In this document: one piece after another, positions 16,542 through 24,584 of the stretch
Position numbering within the stretch: position 1 is the stretch's first letter
Layout of the letters: the number at the start of each line of letters is the position of its first letter
Assembly: GCA_018241525.1 (NCBI GenBank)
Contig: JAFEDR010000009.1
Coordinates: 248,001 to 312,000 of the forward strand
Reading direction: 5' to 3'
DNA length: 64,000 nt
Source: Pseudomonadota bacterium
GTDB lineage: Bacteria; Pseudomonadota; Gammaproteobacteria; Steroidobacterales; Steroidobacteraceae
Translations under genes and position numbers: made by a program
Notes under the pieces: generated by a model
The model's input: only the letters and a program-made list of their open reading frames with translations
Database searches by the model: none
Told to the model about the DNA's origin: nothing

Positions 16542-18299
16542 ATGACGATCGGATGCGGCGCCCCCGCGGCGCAGCACCACGGACGGATCCAGCAGCCGCG
16601 CGCGGCGCTCGGGCGACTGGCCGGCTGTCTCGGCGCGCTGCTGCTGCCGGCGCTCGCGATCGCCGCCGGACCCTCCGCGTTTGAGGTCAGCGTGCTGACG
16701 TCTGAATACGCGGACGCGAGCCCGTCGGCGGTCGCGGACGGCTCGCTGGAGGCGCACTTCCAGCCGCTGCACGCAGGGCGCGGTGTCGCCGGCGGCAACC
16801 CCACGTGGGTGCGACTGCTGTCCAGGACCGCCATGTCGGCCGACGGTTCACCCGCGCTCGTCGTGCGCGAGCCGCGCGCCGGCAAGGTGCTCGCGTTCCG
16901 CGCGACCGACTCGAAGCTCTTTGCACTGCCGACGACCGCGTCCCTGCCCGCGCTGCGCGGTGGCACCGACGTCGTGTTCGCGCTGCCGGGAGGACTCGGG
17001 GCCGGGGAGCGGCTCTACCTGCGCCTCGACGATCGCGCCCTCGCGGGTGCCGAGGCAGGTGTCACGCTCGCGCCGCTGCGCACCGTGCTCGAGCACGGCG
17101 CGGACCACACGCGCATGATCGCCTTTGCCTTCGGTGCGCTGCTCGCAATGGCGCTTGCGTCGCTGCTGATCTCGTTCGTGTTCGTCGATCGGCTGTTCAT
17201 GCTCTACGGCGCCCTGTTCGGACTGCAGGCGCTCTACATCGCCTACCTCTCCGGCCAGGGCTTCGACTGGCCGGTGCTCGGGCTCGCGCGGCCGCTCGCC
17301 TCGCACGCCTGGAACGTCCCGGCCGCGCTGAGCGGCGCGGTTGCCTGCCTGTTCGTGCGCGAGATCGCCGATCTCAGCCGCTTCTCGCCACGCGTCTACC
17401 GCGTGTTCGGCGGCCTCGCGGTCGCGTTCGTGCTGCTCGCCTGCGCCAACGGGCTCAAGTTCCTCGGCATCGGTCCGCTGGTCTCGGCGCTCGGCAACGT
17501 CATGTTCCTCGGCACGACGTTGTTCACGCTCGTGGTCGCGTTCCTCGCCTGGCGTCGCGGCATCCGCGCGGCCGGCTGGTTCCTGATCGCCTGGCTGCTG
17601 CTCGAGGGCTTCACGACGCTGGCTGCGCTGCGGCTGCTGCTCGGAGTCGTCGACGAGTCGGACTCGCTGCTCTACGTCGGCCTGCCGATGTCGATGGTCA
17701 GCGCCGCCGTCCTCACGGCGCTCGGCGTCGCCGACCGGCTGCGCGACCAGCGCCGCGCGCTCAGCGACGCCGAGCGGCGCGCCCAGACCGATCCGCTGAC
17801 CGGGGTCCTCAACCGGCGCTCGCTGATCGAGCGGCTCGAGGCGGCCTCGCTGCGCGCGCGGGCGCGCGAGCTGCCGATCACGCTGCTGTTCCTCGACCTC
17901 GATCACTTCAAGACGATCAACGACACGCGCGGCCACGCGGCCGGCGACGCCTGCCTGCGCGCCGTGGTGGGCCCGATCCAGGCCGAGCTGCGCCAATCGG
18001 ACGTGGTGGGTCGCTACGGCGGCGAGGAGTTCGTCGTGATCCTGAGCAGCGCCGACACGGGCGTCGCGAGCGCAATCGCCGAGCGCATCCGCGACCGCGT
18101 GGCCAACACGCTGGTCGAGGGGTTCGGTGCGCCGATCCGGCTCACCTGCAGCATCGGGGTGGCCGGCAGCGACGCGCTCGGCGTGTGGGGCGAGCAGCTG
18201 ATCGCCCGCGCGGACGATGCCGTGTACGGCGCGAAGAACGCAGGCCGCAACCGTGTGGAGGTCGCCGCGCCGGCCCCGGTCGCCGCCGCGGCCCGCTGA
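16542..18299 (+). CDS. Membrane diguanylate cyclase with 7TM sensor (7TMR-DISM type)
   Basis: 585 residues. Residues 1-42 form a signal-like segment, about 45-170 a periplasmic sensory domain resembling 7TMR-DISMED2, about 185-400 a block of seven hydrophobic helices (AFAFGALLAMALASLLISFVF onward), then a short coiled stretch (DRLRDQRRALSDAERRAQTD) and a GGDEF domain. The active loop is RYGGEEF (GGEEF at 493-497), so cyclase activity is expected; RQSD five residues before it is the inhibitory I-site. It should make c-di-GMP in response to an extracytoplasmic ligand. The ATG at 16542 was preferred over an in-frame GTG at 16503. It is a single-gene unit. Confidence 0.9.
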   Translation: MTIGCGAPAAQHHGRIQQPRAALGRLAGCLGALLLPALAIAAGPSAFEVSVLTSEYADASPSAVADGSLEAHFQPLHAGRGVAGGNPTWVRLLSRTAMSADGSPALVVREPRAGKVLAFRATDSKLFALPTTASLPALRGGTDVVFALPGGLGAGERLYLRLDDRALAGAEAGVTLAPLRTVLEHGADHTRMIAFAFGALLAMALASLLISFVFVDRLFMLYGALFGLQALYIAYLSGQGFDWPVLGLARPLASHAWNVPAALSGAVACLFVREIADLSRFSPRVYRVFGGLAVAFVLLACANGLKFLGIGPLVSALGNVMFLGTTLFTLVVAFLAWRRGIRAAGWFLIAWLLLEGFTTLAALRLLLGVVDESDSLLYVGLPMSMVSAAVLTALGVADRLRDQRRALSDAERRAQTDPLTGVLNRRSLIERLEAASLRARARELPITLLFLDLDHFKTINDTRGHAAGDACLRAVVGPIQAELRQSDVVGRYGGEEFVVILSSADTGVASAIAERIRDRVANTLVEGFGAPIRLTCSIGVAGSDALGVWGEQLIARADDAVYGAKNAGRNRVEVAAPAPVAAAAR

Positions 18300-18350
18300 G
18301 CCGCGAACCCGGGAACGGCCACGACGCCACCGCGGCGCTAAGATCCGCGC

Positions 18351-19286
18351 ATGCCGATCCACGAGCGCGATCCGTGGCGAGAGCAGTACTTCGAGCACGT
18401 CGCCTGTCCGGCGGACGTCCACGTGCCGACCGACGACATCGACGCGTTCCGCTGGAATCCTGCGCACCGCTGGGTCTACAACAAGCTGCTGGTGGCGGAG
18501 TCGCAGGGCCTCGAGTGCGGCCTGCACGGGCTCGAGCCCGCCACGTTCCCGGTGTTCGCGAAGCCGGTCTACAACCTGTGCGGCATGGCCGTCGACAGCT
18601 GCCGGATCGAGGACCGGGCGGCGTTCGCGCGCACGCTCAGGCCCGGCCAGATGTGGATGGTGCTGCTCGAGGGCGAGCACGTCAGCACCGACGCGGCGGT
18701 GGTCGACGGCCGGGTGCGCTGGATCCGTCACACCGCCGGCCGCGCGCTGCACGGCGGCATGTTCGACTACTGGACCGTCGAGAGCCGGCGGCGCGCGCCG
18801 CTCGATGCGTACTGTCAGGCCTGGATCGAGCGCCACCTCGCCGGCTACACGGGCATGGTCAACCTGGAGAGCATCGGCGGACGGATTATCGAGTGCCATC
18901 TGCGCTTCACCGACCAGTGGCCGGACCTCTACGGTCCGGGCTGGCTCGACGCGGTCGTACGCCTCTATGCGGATCGGCACTGGGCATACGACGACAATCG
19001 GGCGGTTCCGGGCTACAGCGTCGTACTCTTCGGTCCGCACGGTGCCGCCTATCGCCACCCGCCGCCGGAGCTGCTGCGCGCCGCGCGCGACGAGCCGCGG
19101 CTGCGGAGCGTGCAGGTGACGTTCGACGAGGGTCGCGCGCCCGAGACGCACACGATGCCCGCCGGGGGATTCCGGCTGCTGATCCTGAACACGCTCGAGC
19201 TCGGGGCGGGACTCGAATGGCGGCGCCGATTCGCCCGGCACTTCGGGGTGACGACGCCCGGCGAGGCGTACCCGTCGCTCGCCTGA
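18351..19286 (+). CDS. Conserved hypothetical protein with an ATP-grasp-like pattern
   Basis: 311 residues. I do not know a named function. Segments resemble the order of an ATP-grasp fold: TFPVFAKPVYNLCGM (possible nucleotide lysine), PGQMWMVLLEGEHVSTDAAV, the repeat-like VVDGRVRWIRHTAG, and GMVNLESIGGRIIECHLRFTDQWPDLYG where ATP-grasp enzymes place Glu and Asn metal ligands. The second half (VVLFGPHGAAYRHPP, and FRLLILNTLELGAGLEWR) is beta-rich. No signal peptide is seen. The ATG at 18351 follows a purine-poor region, so the start is moderately certain. It stands alone between a cyclase and a CBS gene; an amino-acid or peptide ligase role is only a guess. Confidence 0.7.
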   Translation: MPIHERDPWREQYFEHVACPADVHVPTDDIDAFRWNPAHRWVYNKLLVAESQGLECGLHGLEPATFPVFAKPVYNLCGMAVDSCRIEDRAAFARTLRPGQMWMVLLEGEHVSTDAAVVDGRVRWIRHTAGRALHGGMFDYWTVESRRRAPLDAYCQAWIERHLAGYTGMVNLESIGGRIIECHLRFTDQWPDLYGPGWLDAVVRLYADRHWAYDDNRAVPGYSVVLFGPHGAAYRHPPPELLRAARDEPRLRSVQVTFDEGRAPETHTMPAGGFRLLILNTLELGAGLEWRRRFARHFGVTTPGEAYPSLA

Positions 19287-19309
19287 GCCCGGGCGATCCG
19301 CCGCCGAAC

Positions 19310-19328
19310 CCGGGGCCGGAAGCCCCGG
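19310..19328 (+). terminator. Hairpin after the ATP-grasp-like gene
   Basis: CCGGGGC-CGGAA-GCCCCGG, a perfect 7-bp GC stem with a 5-nt loop, 24 bp after the stop. It lacks a T-run but is well placed as a transcript end. Confidence 0.45.
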
Positions 19329-19532
19329 CAGCGGGCATCGCGCCCGGTCGCGGACGAGGTGCTAACCCGTTGATTCAAAGCGGGCGTTCAGCCGTCCCGG
19401 AGCGCGGACCGAAAAGTAGGGTGAAGACAGGTGACCTCCGCCCCGGGAATCGTGATATTCGATCTGCAGGGATTTTGCCCGCCCGGGGGGAGCCGTCCGG
19501 GGGGCCTTGCGCGACTTCGCAGGAGTCCAACC

Positions 19533-20096
19533 ATGCATCGCATCCCGCTTACGCCACTCGCCGTCCGCTCGCTGCCCGTCCCCGGGACCGAGCCGTGGCA
19601 CGTCCGCCACGCCGATCCGGCGCTGCTGGCAATGACGGACTTCCGCGACCGGCCGTCGGTGACGGTTTCGACGGTCACCTCCGTCGACGAGGCGCTCGAG
19701 CACATGAAGCATGCCGGCGTCCGCTCGGCGTTCGTCACCGACACGACCTCGAGCCAGGTCGTCGGCCTCGTCACCGCGTACGACGTGATCGGCGAGAAGC
19801 CGATGCGGCAGCGGCTCGCGGGCATCGCGCGCGAGGAAGTATCGGTTCGCGAGGTGATGACGCCGGTCAGCGAATGGCAGGTCGCGCACTTCCACGACAT
19901 CGAGCGCGCGACGATGTCGGACATCGCGGCGGTGTTCGCGAACTCGGGGCTGACGCACCTGCCGGTCGTCGAGCGCGGCGCGAACGGCACCGTCACCGTG
20001 CGCGGGCTCTTTTCCGCCGCCAAGATCACGCGCGTGATGAAACCCGGCGGCACGGCGCACGCCGAGCCCACGCCGCTGCGCCGCGAGGCGCGCTGA
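19533..20096 (+). CDS. CBS-domain protein
   Basis: 187 residues. Two CBS motifs are visible: VTVSTVTSVDEALEHMKHAG ... VVGLVTAYDVIGEK (about 45-90) and VREVMTPVSEWQVAHF ... LTHLPVVERGANGTVTVRGLFS (about 105-165). Together they form one Bateman module that binds adenosyl nucleotides. The ATG at 19533 has AGGAGTCC upstream, deciding against the longer in-frame form. No catalytic domain is attached, so it is probably a nucleotide-sensing regulatory protein acting on a partner. It is preceded by a 200-bp non-coding stretch and appears monocistronic. Confidence 0.85.
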   Translation: MHRIPLTPLAVRSLPVPGTEPWHVRHADPALLAMTDFRDRPSVTVSTVTSVDEALEHMKHAGVRSAFVTDTTSSQVVGLVTAYDVIGEKPMRQRLAGIAREEVSVREVMTPVSEWQVAHFHDIERATMSDIAAVFANSGLTHLPVVERGANGTVTVRGLFSAAKITRVMKPGGTAHAEPTPLRREAR

Positions 20097-20151
20097 GCGC
20101 GCGCTTGGCCCGGCGGCGCGGGCGCAGCGACCGCCTCGCGGCGCGGACGCC

Positions 20152-20565
20152 ATGATCGAGCACGCGGGCAGCTGTCACTGCGGCGCGGTGCGGCTCACCT
20201 TCCGCACAGCGCGTGCACCGGCGGACTGGCCGCTCAGGGTCTGCACCTGCACGTTCTGCCGTCGCTTTGGCGGCACGTACACGTCCGATCCGGCCGGATT
20301 GATCGTGCTGTCGGCGTCACGGGCGCTGCGGACCTACCAGTTCGGCCAGCGCACGGCGGACTTCCTCTTCTGCCCCGAGTGCGGCGTCTATTTTGGCGCG
20401 GCCGCGGACCTGCCCGGCGGCCGTCGTGCGGTGCTGCACGTGCGGGTACTCGACTCGGTCGCGCTCGACCTCTCGCGCGCACAGCCGATGGATTTCGACG
20501 CGGAATCCGCGTCGATCCGCAACGAGCGCCGGCTGCGACACTGGACGCCGCTCATCGCCGGTTGA
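20152..20565 (+). CDS. GFA-family (glutathione-dependent formaldehyde-activating-like) zinc protein (1)
   Basis: 137 residues. The zinc motifs of the GFA fold are present: SCHCGAVRLTF (C-x-C near residues 8-10), CTCTFCRRFGG (C-x2-C) and LFCPECGVYF (C-x2-C). GFA proteins bind zinc and often glutathione; most have no proven reaction, and formaldehyde activation is known only for a few. The start ATG at 20152 gives MIEHAGSCHCG, the usual spacing. A second GFA protein is at 31785. It lies 118 bp before a 2OG oxygenase, in the same direction. Confidence 0.85.
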   Translation: MIEHAGSCHCGAVRLTFRTARAPADWPLRVCTCTFCRRFGGTYTSDPAGLIVLSASRALRTYQFGQRTADFLFCPECGVYFGAAADLPGGRRAVLHVRVLDSVALDLSRAQPMDFDAESASIRNERRLRHWTPLIAG

Positions 20566-20683
20566 CGCGCCGCGCGAGTGCGTCGGCCCAGTCCGCAAGA
20601 AGCGGAGCGCCGCTCGCCTGCGCATGACGGCACTCTGGCCGGGCGCCGGGACCGTACCCGGTCACGCCGCCCGAGGAGCCGTG

Positions 20684-21406
20684 ATGCCCACGACCGCGAC
20701 CCGTCACACCCGCGCCGGCGCTGGGACCGGCGCACCGGCGCCCGACAGCCCGCTCGCGAACGCCGGGCATGCCGTGCTGCCGGCCCTGCTGCAGCCGGCG
20801 GAGTGCCGCGCGCTGCGTGCGCTCTATGCCGAGGACGCGCACTTTCGCAGCACCGTCACGATGGCGCGGCACGGCTTCGGGCGCGGCGAGTACCGCTACT
20901 TCCGCTATCCGCTGCCAGAGGCCGTCGCGACGCTGCGCGAGCGGCTCTATGCGCAGCTCGCCGGCATTGCCAATGCCTGGCGCGGCGCCTGCGGACGCGA
21001 GGCGCCCTTCCCGGCGACACTGGCGCCGTTCCTCGATGAGTGCCGCGCCGCCGGCCAGTGCCAGCCGACGCCACTGCTGCTGCGCTACGGGCCCGGCGAC
21101 TACAACTGCCTGCACCGCGACCTGTATGGCGACGTGCACTTTCCGGTGCAGGTGGCGGTGCTGCTGTCGCAGCCCGAGCGGGAGTTCTCGGGCGGTGAGT
21201 TCGTGCTCAGCGAGCAGCGGCCGCGCCGCCAGAGCCGCGCGACGGTCGTGCCGCTCGGCCAGGGCGATGCGGTGGCCTTCGCCGTCAGCCAGTTCCCGGT
21301 CGATGGAACGCACCGGCCAGCGCGCGCGACGCTGCGGCACGGCGTCAGCACCGTGCGCGACGGCGAACGCTTCGTGCTCGGGCTCGTCTTTCACGACGCC
21401 CGTTAA
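20684..21406 (+). CDS. 2-oxoglutarate/Fe(II)-dependent oxygenase
   Basis: 240 residues. The double-stranded beta-helix core carries the iron ligands H144 and D146 (LHRDLYGD) and H219 (LRHGVSTV), with R229 placed to bind 2-oxoglutarate. The family is the prolyl-hydroxylase-like 2OG group acting on proteins or small molecules. The ATG at 20684 follows GAGGAGCC. Residues 1-25 are low-complexity. It is convergent with the DUF4139 gene (22 bp apart). The substrate is unknown. Confidence 0.85.
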   Translation: MPTTATRHTRAGAGTGAPAPDSPLANAGHAVLPALLQPAECRALRALYAEDAHFRSTVTMARHGFGRGEYRYFRYPLPEAVATLRERLYAQLAGIANAWRGACGREAPFPATLAPFLDECRAAGQCQPTPLLLRYGPGDYNCLHRDLYGDVHFPVQVAVLLSQPEREFSGGEFVLSEQRPRRQSRATVVPLGQGDAVAFAVSQFPVDGTHRPARATLRHGVSTVRDGERFVLGLVFHDAR

Positions 21407-21428
21407 TGACGGACCTGGCCCACGGCTT

Positions 21429-23087
21429 TCACTCGCCTGGCGCCTCCTCGTTCGAGACGAGTCGGTGGTCGCCGGGGTACCGCACGGCGTAGTACTGCCG
21501 GATGACCGTGGTCCGTCCGGGCTCCGCGGACACGCGCCACAACAGTAGCCCGGCGCGCCCCTCGTAGTCGCGGACGGTCGGCGGCGTCGCGCCCTTCAGC
21601 GTCTCGACGTGGACGTCGGCCGAACGGCTGACCGGCAGGCGGTCGACCAGCTCGACCGGGACCGGCGTCGGATGGTAGCTCGTCACCTCGAAGCGCCGGC
21701 GCGTTTCCCGCGAGTACTGTCGCGACAGCAGCCCGCGCTCGCCCGACTCGGCAGGTTCCTCCCGCACCGCGACGCGGATCCGCTCGTCGATGCCGAACGG
21801 CAGCCGGACGGCGGCGCCCGGCAGCAGCGCGCCGGTGTCGGCCTCGCCGACGTAACTCTCATCACGGTAGAGCTGCAGCCGGCCCGCATCGATCGGCACG
21901 TCGCCGCGGTAGACGAAGCCGGCCTCCAGGTGCGCCGCGCGCTCGGCGCCCGGTACGACGCGGGCCACGAGCTTCACGTCGAAGGCGTCGTCCGCGACCG
22001 TGAAGACGCGCGGCTCGTGGTCGGAGAGGATCGACAGGCGCCCCGGCAGCGCGTACTCGGCCGCGTACTCGGTGGCGATGACCCGCGCCGCAGGCGGTGG
22101 TGGCGCGACCGCCCGGGGCGCGGGACTCGCCACCTCGCGGGCGCCGAGCTGCACCGCGGACAGCATCGCGAGCGACTTGCCCGACGGCGGGTCCGCGAGA
22201 CCCACGAACAGCGACCCGAGCTGCGGCGTGGAGGCGTCCGCCGCCGGGCGGGCGCCACCGAGCGACAGCGTGATGTTCCGCCAGTCCTCGCCGGAGGTCT
22301 GCGTGACGGCGGCGCGGCGCAGCAGCGTCACCCGTCCGCGGGTCGTGTCGAGTCGCGCCTCGTAGACCCAGTGCCAGGCCGCGGCGGGCTCGTAGTACGT
22401 CGCGGTGACCACGGCCGAGGTGCTGACGCTGGCCTCGAGCGTCGCGGTGACGCGCAGCTCGTCGTCGCGGTCGGTCTCGAGGTTGTCGAGCTCAGCCTTC
22501 AGCTTGCCGAGCCGCCGGTCGAGCTCGCGCAGCCGGATCGTCGCCGTGCGCTGCCGCCGGCGCGCGAGGTCCGAGGCGGTCCCGAGCGAGGCGAACACAC
22601 CGGCGAGCTGCGGGCCGTTGAGGGGCTGATGCCCGGCTCCAGTGCCGGTACCACCCGCAAGTGCCTCGAGCAGCTTCAGCTGCAGCTGCGCCGAGGCGAG
22701 CTCGTCCTCGAGCGCCCGTCGCTCGTCGCCGGCGGCCTCGACGCGCCGTTCCAGCGCGTGCTCCTGGTCGAGCACCGAGTGGCCGAGGTGCTCGGTCTTG
22801 ATGTCGAGCGCACCGAGCCGGACTCCGCTTCCGCCGACGCTGAGGCGCAGCGATTTCGGATCGCCAGTCGCCGGAAGGCCGCGGACGACGATCTGGTGCG
22901 TACCGGCCGGAATCGACACGCGCCCGCTGCGCGCAACGGTGGCGCCCTGCCGGTACAGCATCACGCGGTCGACCGGCAGATCGACGAGGAGATCGCGGGC
23001 GGCGGAAGGAACGGCGACGAGCGGACTCGCCAAGGCCAGGGTGGTCGCGAGGAGCCTCGCGACCGGGACGAGTTGATGGACGGCCAT
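21429..23087 (-). CDS. DUF4139 (mucoidy-inhibitor-A-like) exported protein
   Basis: 552 residues. A signal peptide (LLATTLALASPLVAVPSAA) is followed by an N-terminal beta domain (VDLPVDRVMLYRQGATVARSG), a coiled-coil middle (about 100-210, rich in RLRELDRRLGKLKAELDNLE) and the C-terminal DUF4139 beta-sandwich (ATYYEPAAAWHWVYEARLDT onward). This is the architecture of the MuiA/DUF4139 family, thought to act at the cell envelope; no molecular activity is established. The ATG at 23085-23087 has GGAG upstream on its strand. It is divergent from the TetR gene, but about 160 bp separate its start from the TetR operators. Confidence 0.85.
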   Translation of the reverse strand: MAVHQLVPVARLLATTLALASPLVAVPSAARDLLVDLPVDRVMLYRQGATVARSGRVSIPAGTHQIVVRGLPATGDPKSLRLSVGGSGVRLGALDIKTEHLGHSVLDQEHALERRVEAAGDERRALEDELASAQLQLKLLEALAGGTGTGAGHQPLNGPQLAGVFASLGTASDLARRRQRTATIRLRELDRRLGKLKAELDNLETDRDDELRVTATLEASVSTSAVVTATYYEPAAAWHWVYEARLDTTRGRVTLLRRAAVTQTSGEDWRNITLSLGGARPAADASTPQLGSLFVGLADPPSGKSLAMLSAVQLGAREVASPAPRAVAPPPPAARVIATEYAAEYALPGRLSILSDHEPRVFTVADDAFDVKLVARVVPGAERAAHLEAGFVYRGDVPIDAGRLQLYRDESYVGEADTGALLPGAAVRLPFGIDERIRVAVREEPAESGERGLLSRQYSRETRRRFEVTSYHPTPVPVELVDRLPVSRSADVHVETLKGATPPTVRDYEGRAGLLLWRVSAEPGRTTVIRQYYAVRYPGDHRLVSNEEAPGE

Positions 23088-23250
23088 GCGGACGCTCCGG
23101 TCAGCGCGACCGGCGCGGCCGCACGGTCGTGAACGCGGATCGCCCGCAGTCGGGGTCAAATCCGTGCACCCGGCGGGGCTCGCGCCACCGGCTGCCGCGC
23201 CTCCCGGGCGCAGGTCACACGAGCCCGGGCATCGGCAGAGGCACCGACCG

Positions 23251-23274
23251 AGACTTGAGTGATCGCTCAAGTCT
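23251..23274. promoter_or_regulatory. TetR operator 1 (24-bp near-palindrome)
   Basis: AGACTTGAGTGA and TCGCTCAAGTCT are complementary arms with a single mismatched pair near the centre. It contains the -35 TTGAGT (23255-23260) of a promoter with -10 TACACT at 23278-23283 (17-bp spacing), so bound repressor would block the polymerase. A second site lies 33 bp downstream. Confidence 0.8.
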
Positions 23275-23286
23275 TGTTACACTCGA

Positions 23287-23304
23287 TTTGAGTGAGCACT
23301 CAAA
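23287..23304. promoter_or_regulatory. TetR operator 2, overlapping the start codon
   Basis: TTTGAGTGA-GCACTCAAA, 9-bp arms with one mismatch, the same core (TTGAGTGA/CACTCAA) as operator 1. Its centre is 33 bp from the first (about three helical turns), and it covers the GTG start of the regulator at 23292. Confidence 0.75.
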
Positions 23305-23915
23305 CGCCTCCGCCCGACGCGACGCGCGACCGGATCCTGTATTCGGCGCTGCGACTCTTCGCCGAGAAAGGCTTCCAGTCGACCTCCGTCGCCGACATCC
23401 AGCGCGAGGCCGACGTCCATGCGGGCAGCCTGTACCACTTCTTCCCGACCAAGCAGCACCTGCTGCTCGCGGTCCTGGCGGCTTATCGCGACGGCATCGT
23501 GCCGATGCTGCTCGAACCGGCCTGGCGCGGCGTCGAGGACCCCATCGCGCGGATCTTTGCGCTGCTCGGCGCCTACCGCGCCGCGCTCGAGGCGAGCGCC
23601 TGCACCTACGGCTGCCCGATCGGCTCCCTGGCGCTCGAGCTGCACGAGCCCGACCCGCCGGTGCGCGAGCTGCTGGCGGTCAACTTCGACGGCTGGGTGC
23701 GGCACGTCGAGGCCTGTCTCGACGCCGCCCGCGACCGCCTGCCGCCGGGCCTCGACAGGCACCAGCTCGCGGTCTTCACGCTGACGACCATGGAGGGCGC
23801 GGTGATGCAGGCCCGCACGCACCGCTCACTGCACACCTTCGACGCCTCGATCGCCTCGCTGCACGACTACTACCAACGCCTGCTGGCCACCACCGACAAG
23901 GGGACAACGAAGTGA
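23292..23915 (+). CDS. TetR/AcrR-family transcriptional regulator (autoregulated)
   Basis: 207 residues. The N-terminal helix-turn-helix reads RDRILYSALRLFAEKGFQSTSVADIQREADVHAGSLYHFFPTKQHL, in pieces the textbook TetR pattern (about 12-57). The C-terminal ligand domain contains CTYGCPIGSLALELHE, seen in AcrR-like regulators with a cysteine-containing pocket, possibly electrophile-sensing. The GTG at 23292 starts only about 9 nt after the -10 box, so the message may be leaderless. Its stop overlaps the GTG of the SRPBCC gene (GTGA), so the two are co-expressed and presumably co-repressed through operators at 23251-23304. Confidence 0.92.
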   Translation: MSTQTPPPDATRDRILYSALRLFAEKGFQSTSVADIQREADVHAGSLYHFFPTKQHLLLAVLAAYRDGIVPMLLEPAWRGVEDPIARIFALLGAYRAALEASACTYGCPIGSLALELHEPDPPVRELLAVNFDGWVRHVEACLDAARDRLPPGLDRHQLAVFTLTTMEGAVMQARTHRSLHTFDASIASLHDYYQRLLATTDKGTTK

Positions 23916-24562
23916 ACACCGCCACCTGGCCGATCCGACTCGCCGCGATTGCGCTCGCGCTCGCCGGCCCCGCCACCGCCGCCGAGCCGAGCTGGCGCGA
24001 CTTCAAGGACGTCAGCAATACCTCCTTCGTCGAGCCGAGCGGCGATCGCTCGATCCAGCTGTCGGTCGAGGTCCCGGCACCGGCGCATGACGCGTTCCAG
24101 GCCTTCGCGACCTCGCAGGGCTTCGCCAGCTGGGCCGTACCGGTCGCGGAAGTCGACTTTCGCATCGGCGGCCATATTGAGGCGAGCTACGATCCGCACG
24201 CGCGGATCGGCGACCCCGCCAACATCCGCAACGAGATCCTCGCCTACGTCCCGGACCGGCTGATCGTGATCCACAACGTCCAGGCCCCGCCGGGATTCGC
24301 CGACCCGGAACTGTTCGGCAAGACCGTCACGGTGATCGAGTTCCTCGCGCTCGACCCGGCGCGCACGCGCGTGACGATCACCAACGCCGGCTACGGCGCC
24401 GGCGAGCGCTTCGCGAAGCTGTATCGCCACTTCGAGTGGGGCGACGCCTACACGCTGCAGGAGCTGCGCCATCGCTTCGAGCGCGGACCGGTTGACTGGG
24501 CAGCGCGCTTCGCGCGCGAGCGGGCCGCGGCTGCGGCGAAGACGGTCGAGGATCGCCGATAG
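23912..24562 (+). CDS. Exported SRPBCC (AHSA1/START-fold) protein in the TetR operon
   Basis: 216 residues. An apparent signal peptide (IRLAAIALALAGPATAAEP) precedes an SRPBCC domain: SIQLSVEVPAPAHDAFQAFATSQGFASWAVPVAEVDFRIGGHIEA in pieces matches the activator-of-Hsp90-like ligand-binding group, with FEWGDAYTLQELRHRFERGP at the end. The GTG at 23912 overlaps the TetR stop by 4 bp and has AAGGGGAC upstream. It would bind a hydrophobic ligand in the periplasm. Its coupling to the regulator suggests a response to the TetR ligand. It is convergent with the GGDEF-EAL gene 22 bp downstream. Confidence 0.83.
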   Translation: MNTATWPIRLAAIALALAGPATAAEPSWRDFKDVSNTSFVEPSGDRSIQLSVEVPAPAHDAFQAFATSQGFASWAVPVAEVDFRIGGHIEASYDPHARIGDPANIRNEILAYVPDRLIVIHNVQAPPGFADPELFGKTVTVIEFLALDPARTRVTITNAGYGAGERFAKLYRHFEWGDAYTLQELRHRFERGPVDWAARFARERAAAAAKTVEDRR

Positions 24563-24584
24563 CGGCGGACGTGCTGCGGCGCGC

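Noticed and set aside
16805-20155. Open frame of about 1116 codons overlapping several genes
   Set aside because: It crosses the cyclase, ATP-grasp-like and CBS genes in another frame, is Arg/Pro-rich and has no recognisable domain.
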